A stretch of DNA of 64,000 nucleotides, from NCBI RefSeq assembly GCF_006716095.1, contig NZ_VFOK01000001.1:124001-188000 (forward strand). Reading direction: 5' to 3'. Both the position numbers and the translations under genes were made by a program. Source of the DNA: Barrientosiimonas humi. GTDB taxonomy: Bacteria > Actinomycetota > Actinomycetes > Actinomycetales > Dermatophilaceae. Numbering within the stretch: position 1 is the first letter of the stretch; every line of letters begins with the position of its first letter. This document shows positions 32,777 through 40,620 of this stretch, piece by piece. The notes beneath the pieces are model-generated. The model made no database searches. It saw only the letters and a program-made list of their open reading frames with translations, and was not told where the DNA came from.

Positions 32777-34660
32777 TCACTCGACGCGGATCTCCTCCGG
32801 CCTGATGCGGGTCGTGGTCGCGACCGTGGTGAGGGCGGCGACGACCACGGCGCCGGCGGCGATGGCCGCGAGCAGCCCGGTGACCGCACCCCACGGATAT
32901 CCGATCTCCGGCGCCGCGGGGGTGAGGTAGGCCGAGCCCGCCAGCGCCCCCGCCAGCACCGACAGCACCCCGCCGGCGACGATCGGCAGCGCGGCCTCCC
33001 ACCACTGCGCGCCGCGCAGGGTGCCGGGCGAGGTGCCGACCAGGCGCAGGCTGGTGAGCTCGCGACGGCGTACGAGCGCGCGGTCCACGAGCGTGATCGC
33101 CAGCCCGAGCAGGCCCAGGGCGAGGATGGTCCCGGCCACGGTCCACAGCGCGCGGCGCAGGCTCTCCACGAAGTCGTACGAGCCGAGGTCGGCCGAGCTC
33201 AGGAACGCGTGGTTCGCGTCGGGGCTGGGCCCCTCGATCAGGTCCCGACCGGGGCCCGCGACGACCCGGACGTCCCGGTCGGTCCGGGGGAGCAGCGCGG
33301 CGATCCCGGGGGCCGACGGCGGGATCACCATCGCGAAGTTCTGCCCCAACGGATCCTCGCCCCGTGCCTGCACGGGCGTGCCGACGACCGGCACCTCGGC
33401 GCCGACCGACCGCGACTGCACCGTGGCGCGGGCCACGAGGTCGCGGTCGCCCATGGGCCACAGGTTCGTCGGGCGGCCGTCCACGCACCCGCGCAGCTGC
33501 GGCGCCACGCGGCGCAGGTCGGCGCAGGTGGCGACCAGGGCGTTCCCGACGTAACCGCCCGGTGGGCTGCCGTTGGGGTCGACGCCGGGCTCCGCCAGCT
33601 GCACGACGGGCAGGGCGGTGACCGACCGGGCGCCGGGCAGCGCGCGGCCCTCCTCGATCGCGCGGGGGGTCTCGGCCACCGAGGCGGTCGTCCACAGCCG
33701 CTGCTCCGACTCCAGGGAACGCTTGGCCTCGAGGTACTGCGGGGTGGTCTCGAACGCGACGAGCACGCCCCGGGCGCCGACCACCACGAACACGCCGATC
33801 ATGAGTGCGGCCACGGTGCGGGTGACTCCAGCCGGCTGGGCCTGCAGGCGGCGGGCCGCGACGAGCAGGCTCGGTCGCGTGGCGACCCGGAGCAGCAGGT
33901 CGGCGGTGAGCCGCACGAACACCGGCACGATCAGCACGATGCCGAGACCGACGAGCGTCACGCCGGCCAGGACGACCGTGCCCCAGGCCCCACCGAGGTT
34001 GTCCGGCTTCTGGATCCGGACGACGGCGCACAGGGCCAGGCCGAGCGCCAGGGGCGCGGCGCGCCACAGGCTCGGGCGGCGGGCGTCGGCCCGGTTGGCG
34101 GTGGCGACCGCGCTGGAGATGTCTGTGCGCACCGGGATCACCGCGACGGCGACCACGGCGAGCGGCACGCCGACGAGCGCCAGCAGCCAGCCGAGCCAGC
34201 CCGGGTCGAGCTGGGCGGCGGTGCGCTCGGCCGTCACCAGGCGTACGCCTGCCAGCACCGGGCGCAGCGCGACGAACGCCACGGCCCCGACGACGGCGCC
34301 GACCAGCGCGGCGACGACCGCCTCGACGGCAGCCGTGAGCCGGGTCTCGGCAGGGCTGACGCCCAGCAGCCGCAGGCCCGCGAGGCGGCGGTCGCGCACC
34401 GTGGCGGAGAGCCGGCCGACGCTGGCGGCCAGTGCGAGCGTCGGCAGGGCGACCGTCGCGAGCACCGCGAGGTTGAGGCGCTGCAGCTCGGCCGCGGCGT
34501 ACTGACCGACGAACGACTGCGTCTCGGCGCGCACCGACGCGGTGACCGCGAGCAGCACGAACGCCGAGAGCGCGCAGGCGATCGCGACGAGGACCGACCG
34601 GCCGCGCTGGCCGGGGGAGCCCCACGCCAGGCGCAGCCCGAGCCGCGCTGCCGGCTTCAT
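32777..34660 (-). CDS. ABC transporter permease, FtsX family
   Basis: 627-residue membrane protein with an N-terminal helix, two FtsX-like helix sets and a long extracytoplasmic region (about residues 255-465) containing two cysteines (ATCADLRR and QLRGCVDG). It is unrelated at the DNA level to the permeases at 18-23.5 kb but of the same general class. The start overlaps the ATPase stop by 4 nt, and the gene is last in a PadR-ATPase-permease operon. It has about ten predicted helices, so one chain may pair with an ATPase dimer. The substrate is unknown; antimicrobial-peptide or lipid transport is common in this class. Confidence 0.88.
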   Translation of the reverse strand: MKPAARLGLRLAWGSPGQRGRSVLVAIACALSAFVLLAVTASVRAETQSFVGQYAAAELQRLNLAVLATVALPTLALAASVGRLSATVRDRRLAGLRLLGVSPAETRLTAAVEAVVAALVGAVVGAVAFVALRPVLAGVRLVTAERTAAQLDPGWLGWLLALVGVPLAVVAVAVIPVRTDISSAVATANRADARRPSLWRAAPLALGLALCAVVRIQKPDNLGGAWGTVVLAGVTLVGLGIVLIVPVFVRLTADLLLRVATRPSLLVAARRLQAQPAGVTRTVAALMIGVFVVVGARGVLVAFETTPQYLEAKRSLESEQRLWTTASVAETPRAIEEGRALPGARSVTALPVVQLAEPGVDPNGSPPGGYVGNALVATCADLRRVAPQLRGCVDGRPTNLWPMGDRDLVARATVQSRSVGAEVPVVGTPVQARGEDPLGQNFAMVIPPSAPGIAALLPRTDRDVRVVAGPGRDLIEGPSPDANHAFLSSADLGSYDFVESLRRALWTVAGTILALGLLGLAITLVDRALVRRRELTSLRLVGTSPGTLRGAQWWEAALPIVAGGVLSVLAGALAGSAYLTPAAPEIGYPWGAVTGLLAAIAAGAVVVAALTTVATTTRIRPEEIRVE

Positions 34661-35328
34661 CGTGCCCCGGCGACGGGCGCGTCGAGCGCCCCGTCGCGCA
34701 TCGTCACCAGCTCGTCGAGCGAGGACGCGACCCGGTGGTCGTGGGTCACGACCAGCAGGGCGGCGCCGATGCTGGCGGTCAGTCCGACCAGGGCGTCGAG
34801 CACGACCTCGCCGGTGACCGTGTCGAGCGACCCGGTGGGCTCGTCGGCGAGCACGACCGCGGGGCGGTGCACGAGCGCCCGGGCGACGGCCGCACGCTGG
34901 GCCTGGCCTCCGGAGACGGCGCCGGCGCGCCGGTCGGCGACGTCACCGACGCCGAGGTCGTCGAGCAGCTCGCGGGCCGTGGCCGTCGCCGCCTGCCGGG
35001 AGCGGCCGAGCAGCATCAGCGGCAGCGCGGCGTTCTCGACGAGCGTCAGCTCGGGCACCAGGTCGCCGCGCTGGAAGACGATGCCGAAGCGCTCCAGCCG
35101 CAGCCGGCTGCGCCTCGCCTCGGACAGGCCCGTCAGGTCCGTGCCGTCGAGCGTCACCCGCCCGGAGTCGGGCAGGATCACCCCGCACAGGCAGTGCAGC
35201 AGGCTGGACTTCCCGCTGCCGGACGGGCCCATCAGCGCCGTGCGTTCCCCCGGTCGAAGAGTCAGTGACACGCCGCCCAGGGCCGGCGTCGGCCCGTAGG
35301 ACAGGTGCAGGTCAGTTGCCTCGAGCAT
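34657..35328 (-). CDS. ABC transporter ATP-binding protein (MacB/LolD type)
   Basis: 223-residue nucleotide-binding protein with canonical motifs: Walker A GPSGSGKSS, Q-loop in IVFQRGDLVPELT, signature VSGGQAQR, Walker B VVLADEPTGSLD and switch histidine in VVTHDHR. It belongs to the family that powers FtsX-type permeases. Its stop overlaps the permease start (4 nt) and its start lies 17 nt inside the 3' end of padR, so the three genes are tightly coupled. Unlike the ATPases at 23.5-25 kb it can form a symmetric dimer. Confidence 0.92.
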   Translation of the reverse strand: MLEATDLHLSYGPTPALGGVSLTLRPGERTALMGPSGSGKSSLLHCLCGVILPDSGRVTLDGTDLTGLSEARRSRLRLERFGIVFQRGDLVPELTLVENAALPLMLLGRSRQAATATARELLDDLGVGDVADRRAGAVSGGQAQRAAVARALVHRPAVVLADEPTGSLDTVTGEVVLDALVGLTASIGAALLVVTHDHRVASSLDELVTMRDGALDAPVAGAR

Positions 35329-35860
35329 CGTTTCCCTCCTTGCGAATCTGCTTGGCCAGCAATTCGATTCGAGTGCCCGACTCCTCGATCCAGCGCAGGT
35401 CCGCGTCGAGGTGGGCGAGCTCGTACGTCGTCGTCAGCAGGTCTGCGCCGGTCGCCTTGCGACGGAGTTCCTGCAGCACGCGCATCCGTTCGAGGTGCGC
35501 CGCGCGCTGTGCGTCGAGGATGCGTTCGACGGGCCGCCCGGACAGCAGCGCCACGGTCACCCGCGCGCACAGGTCGCTGGTGGCGAACTCGTCAGGCGCC
35601 TGCGACTCGAAGACCCACTGGTCGACCCGCGCGACCCCGGCGGGCGTGATGCCGTAGCTGCGACGGTCGGGGCCGCCCCCTGGATCGACCCCGACCATCG
35701 CGGCGAGGCCGTCGCGCTCCAGCCGCCCGAGCGTCGCGTAGACCTGCCCGAACGCCAACGGCCGCCGCTGCGCGAACCAGGTGTCGAACTTCTGCTTCAG
35801 CGTGTAGCCGTGCGCGGGCTCGGGCTCCAGGAGCGCGAGCAGAGTGGTGGCCGTCGACAT
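35312..35860 (-). CDS. PadR family transcriptional regulator
   Basis: 182-residue PadR regulator. The winged helix is in residues 1-75 (TTLLALLEPEPAHGYTLKQKFDTWF, FGQVYATLGRLERDGLAAM, wing with DRRSYGIT), followed by the helical C-terminal dimerisation domain. ATG 35860 is chosen because TACAGT (35868-35873, minus strand) is 7 nt upstream. Upstream in-frame sequence contains the operator. It is the first gene of an ABC transporter operon and probably represses it, as PadR proteins in such operons often respond to the exported compound. Confidence 0.92.
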   Translation of the reverse strand: MSTATTLLALLEPEPAHGYTLKQKFDTWFAQRRPLAFGQVYATLGRLERDGLAAMVGVDPGGGPDRRSYGITPAGVARVDQWVFESQAPDEFATSDLCARVTVALLSGRPVERILDAQRAAHLERMRVLQELRRKATGADLLTTTYELAHLDADLRWIEESGTRIELLAKQIRKEGNDARGN

Positions 35861-35880
35861 GCCGGCGACTGTACACCGAG

Positions 35881-35901
35881 AGTATTCACTGAGTGAGTAC
35901 T
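35881..35901. promoter_or_regulatory. Candidate PadR operator
   Basis: AGTATTCACT-G-AGTGAGTACT is a 21-bp palindrome with one mismatched pair. It is centred about 20 bp upstream of the padR -10 hexamer (35868-35873, minus strand), that is, between -10 and -35. Occupancy would block the PadR-ATPase-permease operon, so autorepression is likely. It is one of the few AT-rich patches in the region. Confidence 0.65.
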
Positions 35902-35992
35902 TGGCGCGTGTCGTGTCGAGGGATCGCTGACCGGTCCGCCGCCCGACGCAGCGGCCAGCCGATCGCGTCACCAGCCTCCCGGGTCAGTACAG

Positions 35993-37639
35993 CTAGTCGG
36001 CGTGCTCGGACAGGTCCTCGGCATCGACGATGCGGTAGGCGTAGCCCTGCTCGGCGAGGAAGCGCTGGCGGTGGGCGGCGAACTCGGCGTCGACCGTGTC
36101 GCGGGTGACGACGGTGTAGAAGTGCGCGGTGCGGCCGTCGCCCTTCGGGCGCAGCACGCGGCCGAGGCGCTGGGCCTCCTCCTGGCGCGAGCCGAACGTG
36201 CCCGACACCTGGATCGCGACCGACGCCTCGGGCAGGTCGATCGAGAAGTTGGCGACCTTGCTCACCACGAGCAGCGAGATCTCGCCGTCGCGGAACGCCT
36301 GGAACAGCTTCTGCCGCTGGCCGACGGGGGTCTCGCCGGTGATCAGGTCGGCGCCGAGCCGCTCGGCGAGCCCCTCGAGCTGGTCGAGGTACTGCCCGAT
36401 CACCAGGGTCGGGGCACCGCGGTGCTGCTCGACGATCCGCTCGACCACGCCGTCCTTGACCGGCGCGCACGACGACAGCCGGTAGCGGTCCTCGGGCTCG
36501 GCGGTGGCGTACGTCATCCGCTCGGACTCCGACAGCGTCACCCGCACCTCGACGCAGTCGGCGGGCGCGATGTAGCCCTGCGCCTCGATGTCCTTCCAGG
36601 GGGCGTCGTAGCGCTTGGGCCCGATCAGGCTGAACACGTCGGACTCGCGGCCGTCCTCGCGCACGAGCGTGGCGGTCAGGCCGAGGCGCCGCCGCGCCTG
36701 CAGGTCGGCGGTCATCCGGAAGATCGGCGCGGGCAGCAGGTGCACCTCGTCGTAGACGACCAGGCCCCAGTCGCGCGCGTCGAGCAGGTCGAGGTGGGGG
36801 TAGATGCCCTTCCGCTTCACGGTCAGCACCTGGTAGGTCGCGATCGTGACCGGCCGGATCTCCTTGCGGGACCCGGAGTACTCACCGATCTCGTCCTCGG
36901 TGAGCGTCGTGCGGGCGAGCAGCTCGTCGCGCCACTGCCGCGCGCTCACCGTGTTGGTGACCAGGATGAGCGTGGTGGCCTTGGCCTCGGCCATCGCCCC
37001 GGCGCCCACCAGCGTCTTGCCGGCGCCGCAGGGCAGCACGACCACGCCCGACCCGCCGTGCCAGAAACCGTCGACGGCCTGCTGCTGGTAGGGCCGCAGC
37101 TCCCAGCCGTCGTGGCTGAGGTCGATATGGTGCGCCTCGCCGTCGACGTAGCCCGCGAGGTCGTCGGCCGGCCAGCCCACCTTGATGAGCTGCTGCTTGA
37201 TCGCGCCGCGCTCGGAGTTGTGCACCGCGACCGTGAGGTCGTCGAGTCGCTGCCCCACGAGGGGCTGGATCTTCTTGTGCCGCAACACTTCTTCGAGCAC
37301 CGGCTTGTCGGTGGTGACCAGCACCAGCTGCTCGCCGTCGCGCTCGAGCCGCAGCCGGCCGTAGCGGTCCATCGTCTCGGCCACGTCGATCAGCAGCGCC
37401 TGCGGCACGGGGTAGCGGGAGAACCGGATGAGCGCGTCGACGACCTGCTCGGCGTCGTGCCCGGCGGCTCGTGCGTTCCACAGCGCGAGCGGCGTCACCC
37501 GATAGGTGTGCACGTGCTCGGGGGCTCGCTCGAGCTCGGCGAACGGCGCGATCGCGCGCCGCGCCTCCTCGGCCTGCTCGTGGTCGACCTCCAGCAGGAT
37601 GGTCTTGTCGCTCTGGACGATCAGTGGCCCGTCGGCCAT
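35993..37639 (-). CDS. DNA repair helicase XPB
   Basis: 548-residue superfamily 2 helicase of the bacterial XPB group. An N-terminal helicase-associated domain (about residues 1-165) precedes helicase domain 1 with Walker A LPCGAGKT and box II YDEVH, then the XPB-specific RED motif in VREDGRE. Helicase domain 2 follows with SKVANFSIDLPEA and QRLGRVLRPK. It unwinds DNA 3' to 5' in archaeal and mycobacterial relatives and is implicated in nucleotide excision repair. The length matches the mycobacterial enzyme. A second protein usually found beside it (helicase_C_3/WYL type) is encoded at 47650-49875, 10 kb away. Confidence 0.95.
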   Translation of the reverse strand: MADGPLIVQSDKTILLEVDHEQAEEARRAIAPFAELERAPEHVHTYRVTPLALWNARAAGHDAEQVVDALIRFSRYPVPQALLIDVAETMDRYGRLRLERDGEQLVLVTTDKPVLEEVLRHKKIQPLVGQRLDDLTVAVHNSERGAIKQQLIKVGWPADDLAGYVDGEAHHIDLSHDGWELRPYQQQAVDGFWHGGSGVVVLPCGAGKTLVGAGAMAEAKATTLILVTNTVSARQWRDELLARTTLTEDEIGEYSGSRKEIRPVTIATYQVLTVKRKGIYPHLDLLDARDWGLVVYDEVHLLPAPIFRMTADLQARRRLGLTATLVREDGRESDVFSLIGPKRYDAPWKDIEAQGYIAPADCVEVRVTLSESERMTYATAEPEDRYRLSSCAPVKDGVVERIVEQHRGAPTLVIGQYLDQLEGLAERLGADLITGETPVGQRQKLFQAFRDGEISLLVVSKVANFSIDLPEASVAIQVSGTFGSRQEEAQRLGRVLRPKGDGRTAHFYTVVTRDTVDAEFAAHRQRFLAEQGYAYRIVDAEDLSEHAD

Positions 37640-37746
37640 ACGTGCACTTCCCCTCGTAGTCCGCCAGGAGAGTAACGATCCGGGCCGCCGGATCCTTCCC
37701 GCGCCAGCACGGCGCAGATCCTCGACGCGGTTGCCGACGGCAGACG

Positions 37747-38142
37747 GTGATCGTCGTCGACGCCTCGGCCGTCGTGGAGGCGCTCGTCGGGCTCGAGCCC
37801 GACCCGTGGCTGTGGGACGCGCTGGCCGGCGAGCTGGCGGCGCCGCAGCTGCTGGACGTGGGGGTGCTGTCGGCGCTGCGCGGCCTCACCCTCGCCCACC
37901 GCCTCGAGCAGAAGGTGGCTGAGCAGGCGGTCCAGGACCACTTCTCCCTGAACATCCACCGGCACGAGATGGCGCCGCTCGCGACCCGGGTCTGGGGCCC
38001 GCGTCACCGGTTCACGGCGTACGACGCGAACTACCTCGCGCTCGCAGAGGGGCTCGGCGTGCCGCTCGTCACCTGCGACGCGAAGCTGGCGACCGACGGT
38101 CACGCCGCCGAGGTGCGGGTGGCCTCGCCCAGCCGCCGGTGA
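37747..38142 (+). CDS. PIN domain ribonuclease, VapC-like, no antitoxin seen
   Basis: 131-residue PIN-domain protein. The acidic residues expected for the Mg-dependent nuclease site are present: D5 in MIVVDASAVVEAL, a central glutamate near the QLLDVGVLSALRG region, D in TAYDANYLALAEGL and D in VTCDAKLA. This spacing is that of VapC toxins. VapC normally follows a VapB gene by a few bases, but the 107 bp upstream contain no credible antitoxin frame with a start codon. It may be an orphan or a housekeeping PIN nuclease. The GTG start is 107 bp from the divergent XPB gene. Confidence 0.82.
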   Translation: MIVVDASAVVEALVGLEPDPWLWDALAGELAAPQLLDVGVLSALRGLTLAHRLEQKVAEQAVQDHFSLNIHRHEMAPLATRVWGPRHRFTAYDANYLALAEGLGVPLVTCDAKLATDGHAAEVRVASPSRR

Positions 38143-38169
38143 GTCGCGTCAGGTGCGACGATGCTGGGC

Positions 38170-39108
38170 ATGACCGCGAACCTGCCGATGACCGTGCCGA
38201 TGGACGGCATGCCCGACCGCATCACGATCTACGAGGTCGGCCCGCGCGACGGTCTGCAGAACGAGAAGTCGGTCGTGCCGACCGAGGTCAAGGCCGAGTT
38301 CGTGCAGCGGCTCGTCGGTGCCGGGCTGGAGACGGTCGAGACCACCTCGTTCGTGCCGCCGTCGTGGATCCCCCAGCTGTCCGACGCACCCGACCTGCTG
38401 CAGCAGCTCGCGGACACGGGGCACGGCCCGAAGCGACCGGTGCTCGTGCCCAACGAGCGCGGTCTCGACAACGCGCTCGCGGCCGGCGTCGGCGCCATCG
38501 CGATCTTCGGCTCGGCCACCGAGACCTTCGCGCAGAAGAACCTCAACCGCTCGGTCGCCGAGTCGGTCGAGATGTTCACCCCGGTCGTGCGGCGCGCGCG
38601 CGAGGCGGGCCTGTGGGTGCGGGCCTACGTGTCGATGTGCTTCGGCGACCCGTGGGAGGGCCCGGTGCCCGTCGAGCAGGTCGTCGACGTGTGCGCGCGG
38701 CTGATGGACCTCGGCTGCGACCAGCTCAGCATCGGCGACACCATCGGCGTCGGGACGGTCGGTCACGTGGCCAAGCTGCTGGAATCCCTTGACGCGCAAG
38801 GCATCCCGGCGTCGAAGACCGCGGTGCACTTCCACGACACCTACGGTCAGGCGCTGTCCAACACGCTGACCGCGCTGCGCCACGGGGTCACCGTCGTCGA
38901 CGCCTCGACCGGCGGCCTGGGCGGCTGCCCGTACGCCAGGAGCGCCACCGGCAACCTCGCCACAGAGGACCTCGTGTGGGCCTGCCGCGGTCTCGGCATC
39001 GAGACCGGTGTCGACCTGGACGCGCTGGTCGGCACGAGCCTGTGGATGGCCGAGCAGCTGGGGCGGCCCTCGCCGTCCGCGGTAGTCCGGGCGCTCGGCG
39101 GCGCCTGA
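38170..39108 (+). CDS. Hydroxymethylglutaryl-CoA lyase
   Basis: 312-residue HMGL-like TIM-barrel enzyme that cleaves HMG-CoA to acetoacetate and acetyl-CoA, the last step of leucine breakdown. Key elements are EVGPRDGLQNE (catalytic Arg and metal Asp), the metal histidines in VHFHDTYGQ, and the signature cysteine loop GGLGGCPYARSATGN. ATG 38170 is preferred to 38161 because GACGAT (38157-38162) is 7 nt upstream, matching hemL. No other leucine-degradation gene is next to it. Related enzymes acting on other 3-hydroxyacyl-CoAs exist, so the substrate is probable rather than certain. Confidence 0.92.
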   Translation: MTANLPMTVPMDGMPDRITIYEVGPRDGLQNEKSVVPTEVKAEFVQRLVGAGLETVETTSFVPPSWIPQLSDAPDLLQQLADTGHGPKRPVLVPNERGLDNALAAGVGAIAIFGSATETFAQKNLNRSVAESVEMFTPVVRRAREAGLWVRAYVSMCFGDPWEGPVPVEQVVDVCARLMDLGCDQLSIGDTIGVGTVGHVAKLLESLDAQGIPASKTAVHFHDTYGQALSNTLTALRHGVTVVDASTGGLGGCPYARSATGNLATEDLVWACRGLGIETGVDLDALVGTSLWMAEQLGRPSPSAVVRALGGA

Positions 39109-39121
39109 GGCGCGCGGCAGG

Positions 39122-40579
39122 TCAGACCGACGTACGCCGTCCGAGCCGTGCGCGCAGCGCCGCCCGGAGCTCCTGCTCCTGCTCCGGACCCACCGGCGCC
39201 GCCGGCTGTTGCGGGACGAAGCGGGCGCCGTCGGCGTCCAGCAGCACCCACGACCCCTCGCGCACCGGGCCGTGCACGAGCGCGGTGCCGGCGGCGTGCG
39301 GGTGGGCGCGGCCGAGGTCGAGCAGCCACGCGGGCCGCCCGTCCTGCACGAGCAGCGCCTGCCAGGTGTTGAGGTCGGTGCGCAGCGCGAGGAACGGCCA
39401 GGGGCGGCCGGGCTCGCGCGCGGCGGCGCTCAGCCGGGCCAGCGTGCGCGCCGCGCCGAGCAGCCCGTAGCCGACGACCAGCAGCCCCGGCACGACGAAC
39501 ACCCATCCGCGGGGCAGCCCCAGCAGCCCCATGCCGAGCACGATCGCGGCGAACCACCACAGCACCGGACGGTGCAGCGCGGCCCGCCACCGCTGCCGGC
39601 GCTCGGGCAGGACCACCTGCTCCTCGGCGTACCAGCTCTCCCGGGCGGCCACCGCCTGCCACAGCTGGACGAACGAGGCCCCCGCCGGGACGTACGCCGT
39701 CGCGCCCGCCCCGGGGTCGGGCTCCTCCGGGAGCAGTCGGGTCGGGCGCCGGGCGATGCGCACCGCACCGGTCACGAGCTGCACCGTCGCGAGCAGCAGC
39801 ATCGGCAGCAGGGTGAGCACGGTGACGGCGACGAGGGTCTCGTCGGAGATCGTCCAGCGGCTCAGCGGCCACGGCATCGTGTGGATCGTGACCTGCTCGC
39901 CGGCGCTCGCGAACCAGTCGCGGCAGCCGAGCTCGCTGGTGGCGCCGTCGGCCCAACGCACCTCGCAGCGCTCGCCTTTCGCCGGGTGCTCCCAGGTGCG
40001 CACGATCGAGACGGTGCGGTCTGAGCCGAGCCAGTAGAGCAGGTGCGTCACGACCGGGATCGGCACGATCAGCGCCAGCACGACCCCGATCCAGCGCGGC
40101 CCCGCGAGCCACCAGCGCCGCGGCCAGGCCAGCGGCCGCCGGCCCTCCACGGCGAGCGCCTGCCGCCACGCGCGCAGCACGCCGACGGTCCAGCGCTGTC
40201 CGGACTCGTCGCGCAGGACCACGGCATCGACCTCGCCCACGCCCTCGCGGACGTACGACCTCGCGACGGGGGCCTGGCGCAGCGACTCCAGCGGCAGGAC
40301 CGCGTGCAGCCGGGACCCGACGACGCGGCCGGTGGGGCCGTCGAGGACCAGGCGGGCCATCTGCTCGCTGCGGGCGCCGCCGTGGCCGACGCGTCCGGGG
40401 TGCTGGACGAACGCGGGCAGCGCCACCCCGCCGCGACGGCGCCGCGCGAGCCGGATGCTGGCCCACGGCAGCACCACGACGCCGATCAGGGTGAACGCCG
40501 CGGTGAGCAGCTCGGCGACGAGGCGCGTCAGGGTGCTCCCGGAGTCCACGTCCGCGACTGTATCCACGCGCTGACGCAT
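39122..40579 (-). CDS. Multi-pass membrane protein of unknown function
   Basis: 485 residues with about six hydrophobic helices: residues 20-40, one near 155-175, a pair near 240-265, and a pair near 345-385. A soluble segment between (residues 45-140) and a 100-residue C-terminal domain are cytoplasmic by the positive-inside rule. Two cysteines occur in an extracytoplasmic stretch (GERCEVRW and SELGCRDWF), suggesting a disulfide. No recognised motif or family. It is convergent with the HMG-CoA lyase gene (13-bp gap) and divergent from the M13 peptidase gene, with only 41 bp between the starts. Confidence 0.75.
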   Translation of the reverse strand: MRQRVDTVADVDSGSTLTRLVAELLTAAFTLIGVVVLPWASIRLARRRRGGVALPAFVQHPGRVGHGGARSEQMARLVLDGPTGRVVGSRLHAVLPLESLRQAPVARSYVREGVGEVDAVVLRDESGQRWTVGVLRAWRQALAVEGRRPLAWPRRWWLAGPRWIGVVLALIVPIPVVTHLLYWLGSDRTVSIVRTWEHPAKGERCEVRWADGATSELGCRDWFASAGEQVTIHTMPWPLSRWTISDETLVAVTVLTLLPMLLLATVQLVTGAVRIARRPTRLLPEEPDPGAGATAYVPAGASFVQLWQAVAARESWYAEEQVVLPERRQRWRAALHRPVLWWFAAIVLGMGLLGLPRGWVFVVPGLLVVGYGLLGAARTLARLSAAAREPGRPWPFLALRTDLNTWQALLVQDGRPAWLLDLGRAHPHAAGTALVHGPVREGSWVLLDADGARFVPQQPAAPVGPEQEQELRAALRARLGRRTSV

Positions 40580-40620
40580 CCCCGGCGCGGCGAGCAGGCC
40601 CCGCCCGTATGTTGGGCGGC

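Noticed and set aside
37680-37750. VapB antitoxin upstream of the PIN-domain gene
   Set aside because: The only open frame in the right place has an in-frame TAA and no start codon, and codes for under 25 residues.
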